Positions 1-5,690 of a stretch of DNA of 8,254 nt are shown here, piece after piece. Source of the DNA: Chlamydiota bacterium (lineage in GTDB: Bacteria; Chlamydiota; Chlamydiia; Chlamydiales; SM23-39); the NCBI GenBank assembly GCA_021772165.1, contig JAJFMM010000121.1:1-8254 (forward strand), in the 5' to 3' direction. The notes below the pieces were generated by a model, which saw nothing but the letters and a program-made list of their open reading frames with translations, searched no databases and was not told the origin of the DNA. Positions within the stretch are counted from its first letter, which is position 1; each line of letters begins with the position of its first letter. The position numbers were made by a program, and so were the translations under genes.

Positions 1-397
1 GTTTTGCATAGATCTCCTCTCCATTGACTCTTAAGGTATGGGGAGTCTCAAACTGTGCAGATCCGGTGATCGTTTCTACGCCTTGTTTGGCTAACGTCTC
101 CTCATCTTCATGAGAGCGGACTTCTTCAATAAGCTTTCTGACGCGCTCTAGCGAGCCTTTTGCTTGAAAGGAAGAAGAGGAGAGCTCGATACCATAGGTT
201 TTTGCCTCTTTGATTGCGTGCGCTACGTGAGCCGATGCGATCAGCGTTTTACTGGGAATGCATCCAAAATTGGTGCAGTCACCGCCATAGGGACCCTTTT
301 CAATCAGAAGGACTTTTTTTCCCGCTTTAGCAGAGCCGATAGCGATGACTAAACCTGCAGCGCCAGCTCCAATTACAACAAGTGGATAAGACTTCAT
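1..397 (-). CDS. Pyridine nucleotide-disulfide oxidoreductase (mercuric reductase/lipoamide dehydrogenase-like), N-terminal part
   Basis: Read from an ATG at 395-397, this gives 132 residues before the window ends, roughly the first 30% of a family protein of about 450-480 residues. Residues 1-35 form the FAD-binding Rossmann start, VVIGAGAAGLVIAIGSAKAG, with an acidic residue in LLIEK closing the fold. Next comes the redox-active pair in GGDCTNFGCIPSKTLI (CxxxxC, about residues 43-58). A GGDC rather than GGTC start to this motif is commoner in the mercuric reductase-like and RclA/YkgC-type branches than in true lipoamide dehydrogenase, but the NAD(P) and dimerisation domains that would decide are outside the window. 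The start is backed by an AAGGTGG ribosome site at 402-408, 4 nt before the ATG. It lies 25 bp downstream of the 2OG oxygenase gene on the same strand, so co-transcription is likely. Family sure, substrate unknown. Confidence 0.9.
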   Translation of the reverse strand, partial: MKSYPLVVIGAGAAGLVIAIGSAKAGKKVLLIEKGPYGGDCTNFGCIPSKTLIASAHVAHAIKEAKTYGIELSSSSFQAKGSLERVRKLIEEVRSHEDEETLAKQGVETITGSAQFETPHTLRVNGEEIYAK

Positions 398-422
398 AGA
401 TCCACCTTGTAGCAGCTTTGGA

Positions 423-1508
423 TTAAATGGAAAAGCCTGCCTGTGTCAGGGCTTCTTCTGCTTTGTGGCTCAATCGATTCACTTCTCTAAGTCTTTCAAT
501 CGCACCTGATTCTACGAAAAATTCCATGAGCTCATAGGAAGCTAGCCCTAGATCGATGAGTCTTTCTGCAAGCAGTTCAATACGGTTGACATTGGCATAG
601 GTTCTTATTCCGCCTGTTTTTTCTACGAATTCGGGCAGTGGGTCTAGTCTGTCTGCAGATCTTGGGTGAACAAAAAAGACGACAGAATAGCGCTCGTCTG
701 CTTGGCCTGCATCGACAACGCGATGTTGAGCGCTGCGGAAATGGCCATTTGTCAGATTCTCTAGCATGTCTCCACAATTCACGATAAAAGCGCCGTTGGG
801 AACAATCACATCGATCCATTCGTTATCTTTGTTGAGAATTTGCAGCCCTTTTGCCGTAGAGCGAGGCAGGATGGTGAAAAAATTGATGTCTGTATGTGCA
901 GCGGCCCAGATCGAATTGGCGGGGGGATTTCCCGGGTAATGAATCGCTCGCATCAAACAATCGCCTTCCCGGATCATTGAATTGAAATAGCCCGGCTCTT
1001 TTTCAATGGCACTAGAGAGGATTTCTCCAATGGCCTCTTTGCAGAGATCTAGGGCTTGGTAAAGCTCCTGCATGGCAGGCTTGAACCCTTCAGGATGCTC
1101 AGGCCAAACGTTTTTGCAATACCGGAGTCTTTGTAGATCTTCGTCACTCAGCTCTCTACCTACGTGGAAAAATTCTTTGAAATCGATCCGGTTGTCCCCT
1201 TTAGCCGATTCTCCCGGGACGTAGCCTCTCTGACCATCTGTCGTTAAAAGATCATGTTTTATCGAGCGATCTTGATCGAAGTAGGCGACGATCTGCTCAT
1301 AGGATCGATCGAGAAGTTCCGGGTCTACTCCCGTTCCGCTAAGAGCGAAGAAACCTACTTCGGAAGCTGCGGTTTCGAGTTGAGCGAGAAATTGTTCTCT
1401 CGTTTCTTCATGAGCGTAGTCGGGAAGATGAAGAACGGGGATGGTTGGGTTGAAGGCTGTCGCAATTGTTGCGGGGATGAGAAAAAGTAGGACAAACAAA
1501 TTTTTCAT
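423..1508 (-). CDS. 2-oxoglutarate/Fe(II)-dependent oxygenase, isopenicillin N synthase-like, with predicted signal peptide
   Basis: A 361-residue member of the non-haem iron oxygenase superfamily. An N-terminal dioxygenase domain runs from IPVLHLPDY (residue 23) to about 130, followed by the double-stranded beta-helix core. The iron triad is visible: H205 and D207 in AAHTDINFF, and H262 in SAQHRVV. The RxS pair that binds 2-oxoglutarate is R273-S275 in ERYSVVFF. The family normally uses O2 and 2OG to hydroxylate or oxidise small molecules; the substrate cannot be read here. Oddly, about 20 residues precede the domain and look like a signal peptide: MKN, a hydrophobic run, then A16-T17-A18 as a cleavage site. 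This start is supported by an AGGGAG ribosome site 6 nt upstream. It is probably the first gene of an operon with the oxidoreductase downstream. Family assignment is firm; export is inferred. Confidence 0.9.
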   Translation of the reverse strand: MKNLFVLLFLIPATIATAFNPTIPVLHLPDYAHEETREQFLAQLETAASEVGFFALSGTGVDPELLDRSYEQIVAYFDQDRSIKHDLLTTDGQRGYVPGESAKGDNRIDFKEFFHVGRELSDEDLQRLRYCKNVWPEHPEGFKPAMQELYQALDLCKEAIGEILSSAIEKEPGYFNSMIREGDCLMRAIHYPGNPPANSIWAAAHTDINFFTILPRSTAKGLQILNKDNEWIDVIVPNGAFIVNCGDMLENLTNGHFRSAQHRVVDAGQADERYSVVFFVHPRSADRLDPLPEFVEKTGGIRTYANVNRIELLAERLIDLGLASYELMEFFVESGAIERLREVNRLSHKAEEALTQAGFSI

Positions 1509-1513
1509 AAAAG

Positions 1514-1548
1514 CTCCCTGAAAAGGCGAAGAGCGTATCTTTCAGGAG
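1514..1548 (-). promoter_or_regulatory. Hairpin pairing over the ribosome binding site of the 2OG oxygenase gene
   Basis: On the minus strand CTCCTGAAA (1540-1548) can pair with TTTCAGGGAG (1514-1523), giving 9 base pairs with one bulged G around a 16-nt loop. The downstream arm contains the AGGGAG ribosome site, which lies 6 nt before the ATG at 1508. If the transcript starts upstream of 1548, this structure would hide the ribosome site, as in a translational switch. I found no clear promoter: a weak TTGATC box lies at about 1554-1559, and using it would place the transcript start after the first arm. Function is therefore uncertain. Confidence 0.4.
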
Positions 1549-1618
1549 TGAATCGATCAAGAAAAAAGATTAAGCACTTCTTTCGTTAAGGTCCCATCAG
1601 CGGGAGGTAAAAAAGCTT

Positions 1619-1648
1619 TTGACATATTTTTTGTTTTTCGTTTATCGT
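1619..1648 (+). promoter_or_regulatory. Candidate sigma70-type promoter for the D-2-hydroxyacid dehydrogenase gene
   Basis: A perfect -35 box TTGACA (1619-1624) is followed after 18 bp by TATCGT (1643-1648), a 4-of-6 match to TATAAT. The spacer is T-rich. The predicted transcript start is near 1655, leaving a leader of only about 17 nt before the ATG at 1672. The rest of the 163-bp divergent region 1509-1671 holds only the two small hairpins listed separately. Confidence 0.5.
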
Positions 1649-1653
1649 GCAGC

Positions 1654-1668
1654 CCCTTAAAAAAAGGG
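1654..1668 (+). promoter_or_regulatory. Small hairpin just before the dehydrogenase start codon
   Basis: CCCTT (1654-1658) and AAGGG (1664-1668) can form a 5-bp stem around five A residues. The GGGA at 1666-1669 is the only ribosome-site-like sequence before the ATG at 1672. It is poorly placed, 2 nt from the ATG, and half buried in this stem. The stem would sit at the very 5' end of the predicted mRNA. It is a weak structure and could be chance. Confidence 0.25.
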
Positions 1669-1671
1669 ATT

Positions 1672-2679
1672 ATGCACAAAGTCTGGATGGATTCTTACTT
1701 AGAAAAGTACCCAAGGGCCGTCTTTCTCGATACGGACTGGTATGGTCCTGACGTTTCCTTGGACGGGTTGAAAACATTGCCTCTCGATTGGGCATTCTAT
1801 CCCGACACGCTCTCTTCCGAAATGCTAGAGCGACTCAAAGGCGCTCAAATTGCGATCGGAAAATCACCTCACTTTACCAGGGAGATGTTCGCAGCACTAC
1901 CCGATCTCAAACTCATCTGCGTGGCCTCCACGGGGGTGAATTGTGTTGATCTGCACGCAGCTCGAGAAGCAGGTGTGACAGTATGCAATACGCCCAGCTA
2001 CTGCACCTTTTCCGTAGCTCAGCATACGATGCTTTTGATGCTGGCTCTCAGTGTGAACTATCTGGGGGAAGCTCGGACGGAGGCGCCTTCTCGCTATTTT
2101 TATGGTTATCCAGTTCGCGAACTCAGAGAAAAGACACTCGGCATCGTCGGTTTTGGCAATATTGGTCGAGAAGTCGCTCGTCTCTCTATGGCGTTTGGGA
2201 TGAAGGTTCTTGTCGCAGAGCATACGGAGAGCGGGCACTCAGTAAGAGATGCGTTGCCTCTAGAGGTAGTGTTGCAGGAAGCTGACTACCTAACACTACA
2301 TGCGCCCTTAACGCCTGCTACCAGGCACCTGATCTCGAAAAATGAGTTTTCTCTCATGAAAAATAGTGCGTGTCTGATCAACACCTCCCGAGGATCGCTG
2401 ATCCAAGAGCATGATTTAGCAGAAGCTCTGAAAGAGGGGATCATTGGCGGTGCTGCTTTGGATGTCTTGAGTGAAGAGCCTCCTCCTCCCGATCATCCGC
2501 TCCTTCATCCAGATGTGCCCAACCTGATTTTGACACCTCATATTGCATGGTCTAGCAAAGAGGCAAGGATGCGGTTGATTCAGAGCATTGAGCAGAATTT
2601 GGTCGCTTTTCTCGACGGGAATCCTCTGAATGAGGTTGTGGTAGAAGATGCAGGGACTCAGATCGCTGGCGTTTTGTAA
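1672..2679 (+). CDS. D-isomer-specific 2-hydroxyacid dehydrogenase (glycerate dehydrogenase/hydroxypyruvate reductase-like)
   Basis: A 335-residue cytoplasmic enzyme that should reduce a 2-keto acid to the D-2-hydroxy acid with NAD(P)H. The order is typical: a split substrate-binding domain (about 15-112 and 295-323) around a Rossmann NAD domain with GFGNIG at 160-165. Catalytic residues of the family are present: R240 in NTSRG, E269 in LSEEP, H290 in TPHIAW. The segment CVASTGVNCVDLHAAREAG (83-101), then SVAQHT and HIAWSS, resemble bacterial glycerate dehydrogenases more than PGDH or lactate dehydrogenase; this is a judgement from motifs. No C-terminal ACT domain is present, so it is not a full SerA. 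The start is uncertain: M1 has only GGGA 2 nt upstream, and M6 (1687) has no ribosome site; the homologous part begins near residue 15. It is preceded by its own promoter candidate and ends 7 bp from a convergent gene. Confidence 0.9.
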   Translation: MHKVWMDSYLEKYPRAVFLDTDWYGPDVSLDGLKTLPLDWAFYPDTLSSEMLERLKGAQIAIGKSPHFTREMFAALPDLKLICVASTGVNCVDLHAAREAGVTVCNTPSYCTFSVAQHTMLLMLALSVNYLGEARTEAPSRYFYGYPVRELREKTLGIVGFGNIGREVARLSMAFGMKVLVAEHTESGHSVRDALPLEVVLQEADYLTLHAPLTPATRHLISKNEFSLMKNSACLINTSRGSLIQEHDLAEALKEGIIGGAALDVLSEEPPPPDHPLLHPDVPNLILTPHIAWSSKEARMRLIQSIEQNLVAFLDGNPLNEVVVEDAGTQIAGVL

Positions 2680-2690
2680 AGCGACTTTAC
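2676..2690. repeat. 15-bp palindrome joining the stop codons of two convergent genes
   Basis: GTAAAG-CGA-CTTTAC is a perfect 6-bp inverted repeat with a 3-base centre. Its left arm holds the TAA stop of the dehydrogenase (2677-2679) and its right arm the TAA stop, read on the minus strand (2687-2689), of the membrane protein gene. No T-run follows on either strand, so it is not a standard intrinsic terminator, although it is the only hairpin at this 7-bp junction. Confidence 0.5.
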
Positions 2691-3811
2691 ATGGGTCCAA
2701 ACACCCAGCTCATAGTGATGATGCCGGATGCGAAGACGGGGCTGTTCTTTCCGTAAACGGTGAACCAGCAGCCGCCTAGTATTCCCAGGTTGGGGCTGAA
2801 ACTGTATTCAAGGGCTGGAGCTAGGCTCAAGCTATCATTATAGGGGCCACCCAGAGATGCTGTAGCTCCGGTGGCTGTTGTTCCTGGGTTGCCAGAGAAG
2901 TGCGTGCTTTGCTCGAATGTATAAACAATGTCATTCGAGATCACCCAGCGCTGCGTCAGGCTCAATTCCAATCCAAGGTCGGCGATGAAGCCATTACCCG
3001 GTTTAACTTTTGCATTTGTACCAAATCCGCCCCCGTAGGCATTGAATCCACGGACTGTTGTAGGAACAGATAGAGTATAGCCAGCATAAAGGCGTGCATT
3101 GAAGGGATGCTTGTAGCTCCAGAACATTACTTTTGAAATCGCTAGGCCAAATTGTGTTGACCATTTACCGCCGCCTGTGGCGCTGAGGTTGAAGCCATTC
3201 GTATTTAATTTCTGGTAAGTGCCTGTCGGAAAGGTCTGAGAAATGGAAAATTTGATGGCGGGCATGTTGAGTGATTGGCGAGTGATCGGCCAGCCAACCT
3301 TCACATTCATATCTCCAAATCCGCCACCGCTATTGTCAAATTGCCAGTTTTCAGAGCCCTGTAGTACTAGGGAGATGTCCATTGTCTTTGTGATGCCGAA
3401 TACCGCAACAAATTGTGGGTTGAGTGTGACTTTCGTGCTTGGCAGGCTGCGAGATTCTCTCTTGTTATTGTAGGCGGCCCATTCAGTTGTAACGAAGATG
3501 TAGGGCTGAATGTTCCCGAATCCTGGGGCCATCATGGAGGCTGAAGGCGTGATGAGCGGACCTGTATACCAGGGGTTGAACATCTCCGTGGCTCTTAAGT
3601 AAAGCGCTTCATCTTCATTCAATTCTTGCTGAATCTGTGCAGGCGTTTTCTGTGGAATGTTATGTCTTACGCCTTGATTGATCGTCTTTTGCTGGGTCTG
3701 TGAAGATGTTTTCTGTGGAATGGTATCTCTTACGCCCTGTTTGATCGTCTGGTCTTGGGAAAAAAGCAAATTCGGGATCGCTACGACAAGTAGGAATAAA
3801 CTATTCTTCAT
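2687..3811 (-). CDS. Predicted outer-membrane beta-barrel protein
   Basis: The start chosen is the ATG at 3809-3811, which has GAGG 6 nt upstream and gives 374 residues. An in-frame ATG at 3821-3823 would add MRQK, but its AAGGGA abuts the codon. From the chosen start, a signal peptide (MKNSLFLLVVAIPNLLFS) is followed by a Gln/Thr-rich linker with two copies of a 21-residue unit. After this come about 300 residues of alternating polar and hydrophobic strands rich in Gly, Asn, Ser and aromatics, with no long hydrophobic helix and no Cys cluster. This pattern, for example FNPWYTGPLITPSASMMAPG then IQPYIFVTTEW, suggests a porin-like barrel. It recalls the loosely defined 'MetA-pathway of phenol degradation' outer-membrane proteins common in amoeba-associated bacteria, but I hold that link weakly. 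The C-terminus ends in M rather than the usual F or Y. Transported substrate unknown. No neighbour suggests a role. Confidence 0.75.
   Translation of the reverse strand: MKNSLFLLVVAIPNLLFSQDQTIKQGVRDTIPQKTSSQTQQKTINQGVRHNIPQKTPAQIQQELNEDEALYLRATEMFNPWYTGPLITPSASMMAPGFGNIQPYIFVTTEWAAYNNKRESRSLPSTKVTLNPQFVAVFGITKTMDISLVLQGSENWQFDNSGGGFGDMNVKVGWPITRQSLNMPAIKFSISQTFPTGTYQKLNTNGFNLSATGGGKWSTQFGLAISKVMFWSYKHPFNARLYAGYTLSVPTTVRGFNAYGGGFGTNAKVKPGNGFIADLGLELSLTQRWVISNDIVYTFEQSTHFSGNPGTTATGATASLGGPYNDSLSLAPALEYSFSPNLGILGGCWFTVYGKNSPVFASGIITMSWVFGPM
3623..3748 (-). repeat. Tandem duplication of a 63-bp unit inside the beta-barrel gene
   Basis: Two adjacent 63-bp units (3686-3748 and 3623-3685) agree at about 52 of 63 positions. 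They encode TIKQGVRDTIPQKTSSQTQQK and then TINQGVRHNIPQKTPAQIQQE. The repeat keeps the frame and lies just after the signal peptide, in what should be a periplasmic or surface linker before the barrel. Divergence between copies suggests the duplication is not recent. Confidence 0.9.
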
Positions 3812-3889
3812 TTTTTGCCTCATTCCCTTTTCTATTTAGTTTTTATTCAATTTTTGACAAGAAGAGAATGAGTTACCTTAGGGGGAATT

Positions 3890-4231
3890 ATGTCAGGCAT
3901 TGATAAACCGGGAGGGGGTCCGCCTCCGCTACCACACGATCCACAAAAAGCCTATGCTGTTGAATATAAACATGGCGTGGATCTGTTTCATCGCTCTTTG
4001 GATGAGTATTCCAAAGCGCAAGAAATGCATAAAAAGGCAGCTTTTAAAGAAGTGATGCACAGGGCGCTGCAGGTGCTCAACGAATCTGCTAGCGGAATGA
4101 AAAGAGAGGACCTTCTCAAACATAATGAGAAGATCTCTACAGATTTAAAAACTTTTGAGGATAAGGGAGACGATGCTTCTAAAAGCGTTTTGTCGCACGA
4201 TCTAGATGATGCTAAGAAAACTATCGGTTAG
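3890..4231 (+). CDS. Small acidic helical protein of unknown function
   Basis: 113 residues; I do not recognise a family. The start ATG is preceded by AGGGGG with 4 nt spacing, a good ribosome site. Residues 1-16 are a flexible Gly/Pro-rich tail (DKPGGGPPPLP). Residues 18-113 are strongly helical and highly charged (many K, E, D), without a signal peptide, membrane segment or cysteine. This composition fits a soluble cytoplasmic protein, or a small type III secretion substrate or chaperone of the kind abundant in chlamydiae, but nothing here shows secretion. The gene stands alone: it diverges from the barrel gene (about 78 bp apart) and converges on dnaJ, with a large inverted repeat beginning 22 bp after its stop. 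The good ribosome site and solid codon pattern support it as real; the function is open. Confidence 0.7.
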   Translation: MSGIDKPGGGPPPLPHDPQKAYAVEYKHGVDLFHRSLDEYSKAQEMHKKAAFKEVMHRALQVLNESASGMKREDLLKHNEKISTDLKTFEDKGDDASKSVLSHDLDDAKKTIG

Positions 4232-4253
4232 CGAATTTTTTAAAAACCAGTCT

Positions 4254-4419
4254 TAACCTCGAATTTGCAACTTTTTAAGGACGCTCTCGCAGATAGAATT
4301 CCTCAGCTGTAAGTTTAATTCTCAGGAGGGCGTATTCAAGCCGATCCTGAGAATTAAACTTACAGCTGAGGAATTCTCTCAAGCGAGATCACCTTTTAAA
4401 AAGTTACAAAGTCGAGTTA
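4254..4419. repeat. Long inverted repeat, MITE-like, between the small gene and dnaJ
   Basis: The core is two perfect 32-bp arms (4296-4327 and 4345-4376) around a 17-nt centre, in which GGC/GCC can pair further. Outside it, TCTCGC (4285-4290) matches GCGAGA (4383-4388). The ends form a third pair of arms: CTCGAATTTGCAACTTTTTAA (4258-4278) against the reverse complement of 4396-4416, with 2 mismatches in 21. The flanks are TTAAC (4253-4257) and TTAGC (4417-4421), close to a 5-bp target duplication. The last three bases, 4417-4419, are the dnaJ stop codon. No coding sequence is inside. The length and end arms suit a non-autonomous miniature transposon; a bidirectional terminator is the alternative, but no T-run follows the core on either strand. 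The inverted repeat is certain; the mobile nature is inferred. Confidence 0.9.
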
Positions 4420-5598
4420 GCGCTTCGAAAAAAAAACCTTAAGCTTTTCTAGAAAGGATTTTTTCTGGGGATGGTTCTGTTCTGTCCCCATTTCTTCGAG
4501 AGAGCGTAGTAGTTCTTTCTGTTTTCCGGATAGCTTGACGGGTGTTTCAACGACAACTTCGACGAGTAGGTCTCCGCTACCCCTTCCGTGTACGTTGGGA
4601 AATCCTTTTCCGCTAACGCGAAGAACCTTTCCGCTCTGTACTCCTTCGGGAATCGTGACGCGCACGGTTTCATTCAGGGGGGTGGGCAGCTCTTTTTTAC
4701 AACCAAGAGCCGCTTCGGCAAAGGTAACAGGGACTTCAAGAAGGACGTCATCGCCGTCTCTCTCGAAAGCTTCATGAGCCTCTACGGTGATCGCGACAAA
4801 AAGATCGCCGGCAGGACCGCCGCCTTCTCCCGCATCTCCGTGGCCGTTCATTTTCAGCGTCATGCCGGAATCGACACCTGCGGGTATGCGGATCTTGATG
4901 CGCTGTTTGTCTTTGACTCTGCCGGCTCCTGCGCAGCCTTTACAAGCTTCTGTGATGACTTGACCGGCTCCATGGCAATGAGGGCAGGTGCTGGTCATGC
5001 TGAAAAAGCCGCGGTTTTGGAAGACTTGACCTTGTCCTTGGCAGGCTCCACAGGTCTTAACCGCATTTTTCGATTTTGCACCGCTGCCGGAGCAGTCATC
5101 GCAGGTCACGTAATTGACGATCGCCAACTCTTTTTCTATGCCGCGAGCAGCTTCTTCAAAGCTGACCGTGATGCTAACTTTTTTGCTCGTGCCTTTGCGT
5201 GAGTGGCCCGCATCGCTCTGTTCAAAGCCGCCACCGCCGCCACCAAAAAAGTTCTCAAAGCCACCGCCGCCGCCGCCTCCTCCACCAAAAGCGCCCATAA
5301 ATGTGCGCATCGCCTCTTCCATCGAAGCAAAGCCACCGGCATGATGGAATCCACCACCGCCACCTCCCATTCCAGCTCCATTCAAGCCTTCTTCGCCATA
5401 CTGGTCGTAAATTCTGCGTTGATTTTCGTCTGATAGGGCTTCGTAGGCTTCAGAAATGTCCTTGAATCGCGCCTCCGCCTTCGCATCACCAGGATTGCGG
5501 TCGGGATGGCATTCAAGAGCTTTCTTGCGATAGGCTTTCTTGATTTCGTCAGAAGATGCGTCTTTAGAGACGCCAAGAGTTGCGTAGTAATCTTTCAT
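4417..5598 (-). CDS. dnaJ: Chaperone DnaJ (type I Hsp40)
   Basis: A 393-residue co-chaperone that delivers unfolded proteins to DnaK and stimulates its ATPase through the HPD motif. All type I parts are present in order. The J domain is residues 1-70 with H31-P32-D33. The Gly/Phe region (about 72-127) contains several runs of 5-8 Gly. Four zinc-binding CxxCxGxG units start at C166, C183, C205 and C219, and two C-terminal substrate-binding beta domains follow (about 235-355). Length matches chlamydial DnaJ. The start is fixed by the conserved KDYYATLGV, yet the leader (TTATTATTTT before ATG) has no Shine-Dalgarno site. It has its own promoter and a CIRCE operator upstream, so HrcA heat-shock control is likely. 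The gene ends exactly where the inverted repeat ends, so any read-through enters that hairpin. The unusually long Gly codon runs (5220-5370) are repetitive DNA. Confidence 0.98.
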   Translation of the reverse strand: MKDYYATLGVSKDASSDEIKKAYRKKALECHPDRNPGDAKAEARFKDISEAYEALSDENQRRIYDQYGEEGLNGAGMGGGGGGFHHAGGFASMEEAMRTFMGAFGGGGGGGGGFENFFGGGGGGFEQSDAGHSRKGTSKKVSITVSFEEAARGIEKELAIVNYVTCDDCSGSGAKSKNAVKTCGACQGQGQVFQNRGFFSMTSTCPHCHGAGQVITEACKGCAGAGRVKDKQRIKIRIPAGVDSGMTLKMNGHGDAGEGGGPAGDLFVAITVEAHEAFERDGDDVLLEVPVTFAEAALGCKKELPTPLNETVRVTIPEGVQSGKVLRVSGKGFPNVHGRGSGDLLVEVVVETPVKLSGKQKELLRSLEEMGTEQNHPQKKSFLEKLKVFFSKR

Positions 5599-5623
5599 AA
5601 AATAATAAGTTGTTGAATCTGTA

Positions 5624-5644
5624 CCGAATTATAGCAAAATTCGG
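5624..5644. promoter_or_regulatory. Inverted repeat overlapping the dnaJ -10 box
   Basis: CCGAATT (5624-5630) and AATTCGG (5638-5644) are perfect 7-bp arms around 7 bases. On the minus strand the TATAAT -10 box (5628-5633) lies across one arm and the centre. This could be a second operator on the dnaJ promoter. It is not a terminator for rpsU, because no T-run follows. Chance is possible. Confidence 0.35.
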
Positions 5645-5657
5645 CGTTTGGATTCAA
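5628..5657 (-). promoter_or_regulatory. dnaJ promoter
   Basis: Reading the minus strand, TTGAAT (5652-5657, 4 of 6 to TTGACA) is followed after 18 bp by a perfect TATAAT (5628-5633). The start point should be near 5621, giving a leader of about 22 nt without a ribosome site. The CIRCE half-site ends 7 bp upstream of this -35 box. A further -10-like TATACT (5657-5662) directly beside the CIRCE has no matching -35. Confidence 0.65.
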
Positions 5658-5663
5658 GTATAA

Positions 5664-5690
5664 TTAGCAGGGAGTGCGTCGGAGTGCTAA
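5664..5690 (-). promoter_or_regulatory. CIRCE operator (HrcA binding site) upstream of dnaJ
   Basis: Minus strand TTAGCACTC-N9-CCCTGCTAA against the consensus TTAGCACTC-N9-GAGTGCTAA. The left half is perfect; the right half keeps TGCTAA but has CCC for GAG, so 15 of 18 positions match with the exact 9-bp spacer. HrcA is the repressor of class I heat-shock genes, and in chlamydiae CIRCE is known before the hrcA-grpE-dnaK and groES-groEL operons. Its place here, just upstream of the dnaJ -35 box, would let HrcA hinder polymerase binding. The site also contains the rpsU stop codon (TAG, 5687-5689). Confidence 0.8.

Noticed and set aside
3854..3859. Perfect TTGACA upstream of the small gene at 3890
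   Set aside because: A -10 box at normal spacing would fall on CTTAGG at about 3877 and put the transcript start in the ribosome site; no acceptable -10 exists. On the minus strand the overlapping TTGTCA (3855-3860) also has only weak -10 candidates.
4428..4436. Run of A residues beside the inverted repeat as an intrinsic terminator T-run
   Set aside because: It lies inside the end of dnaJ (codons for FFSKR), and is too far from the 32-bp stem to act as its T-tract for plus-strand transcripts.
4588..5202. Plus-strand open frame of 204 codons opposite dnaJ
   Set aside because: It is fully antisense to the conserved zinc-finger and C-terminal coding of dnaJ, with no homology-like motifs; a shadow of G/C-rich codons.
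5220..5370. CCG/CCA triplet-rich stretch as a possible simple repeat element
   Set aside because: It is the Gly codon runs of the DnaJ Gly/Phe region, in frame and expected for the family.
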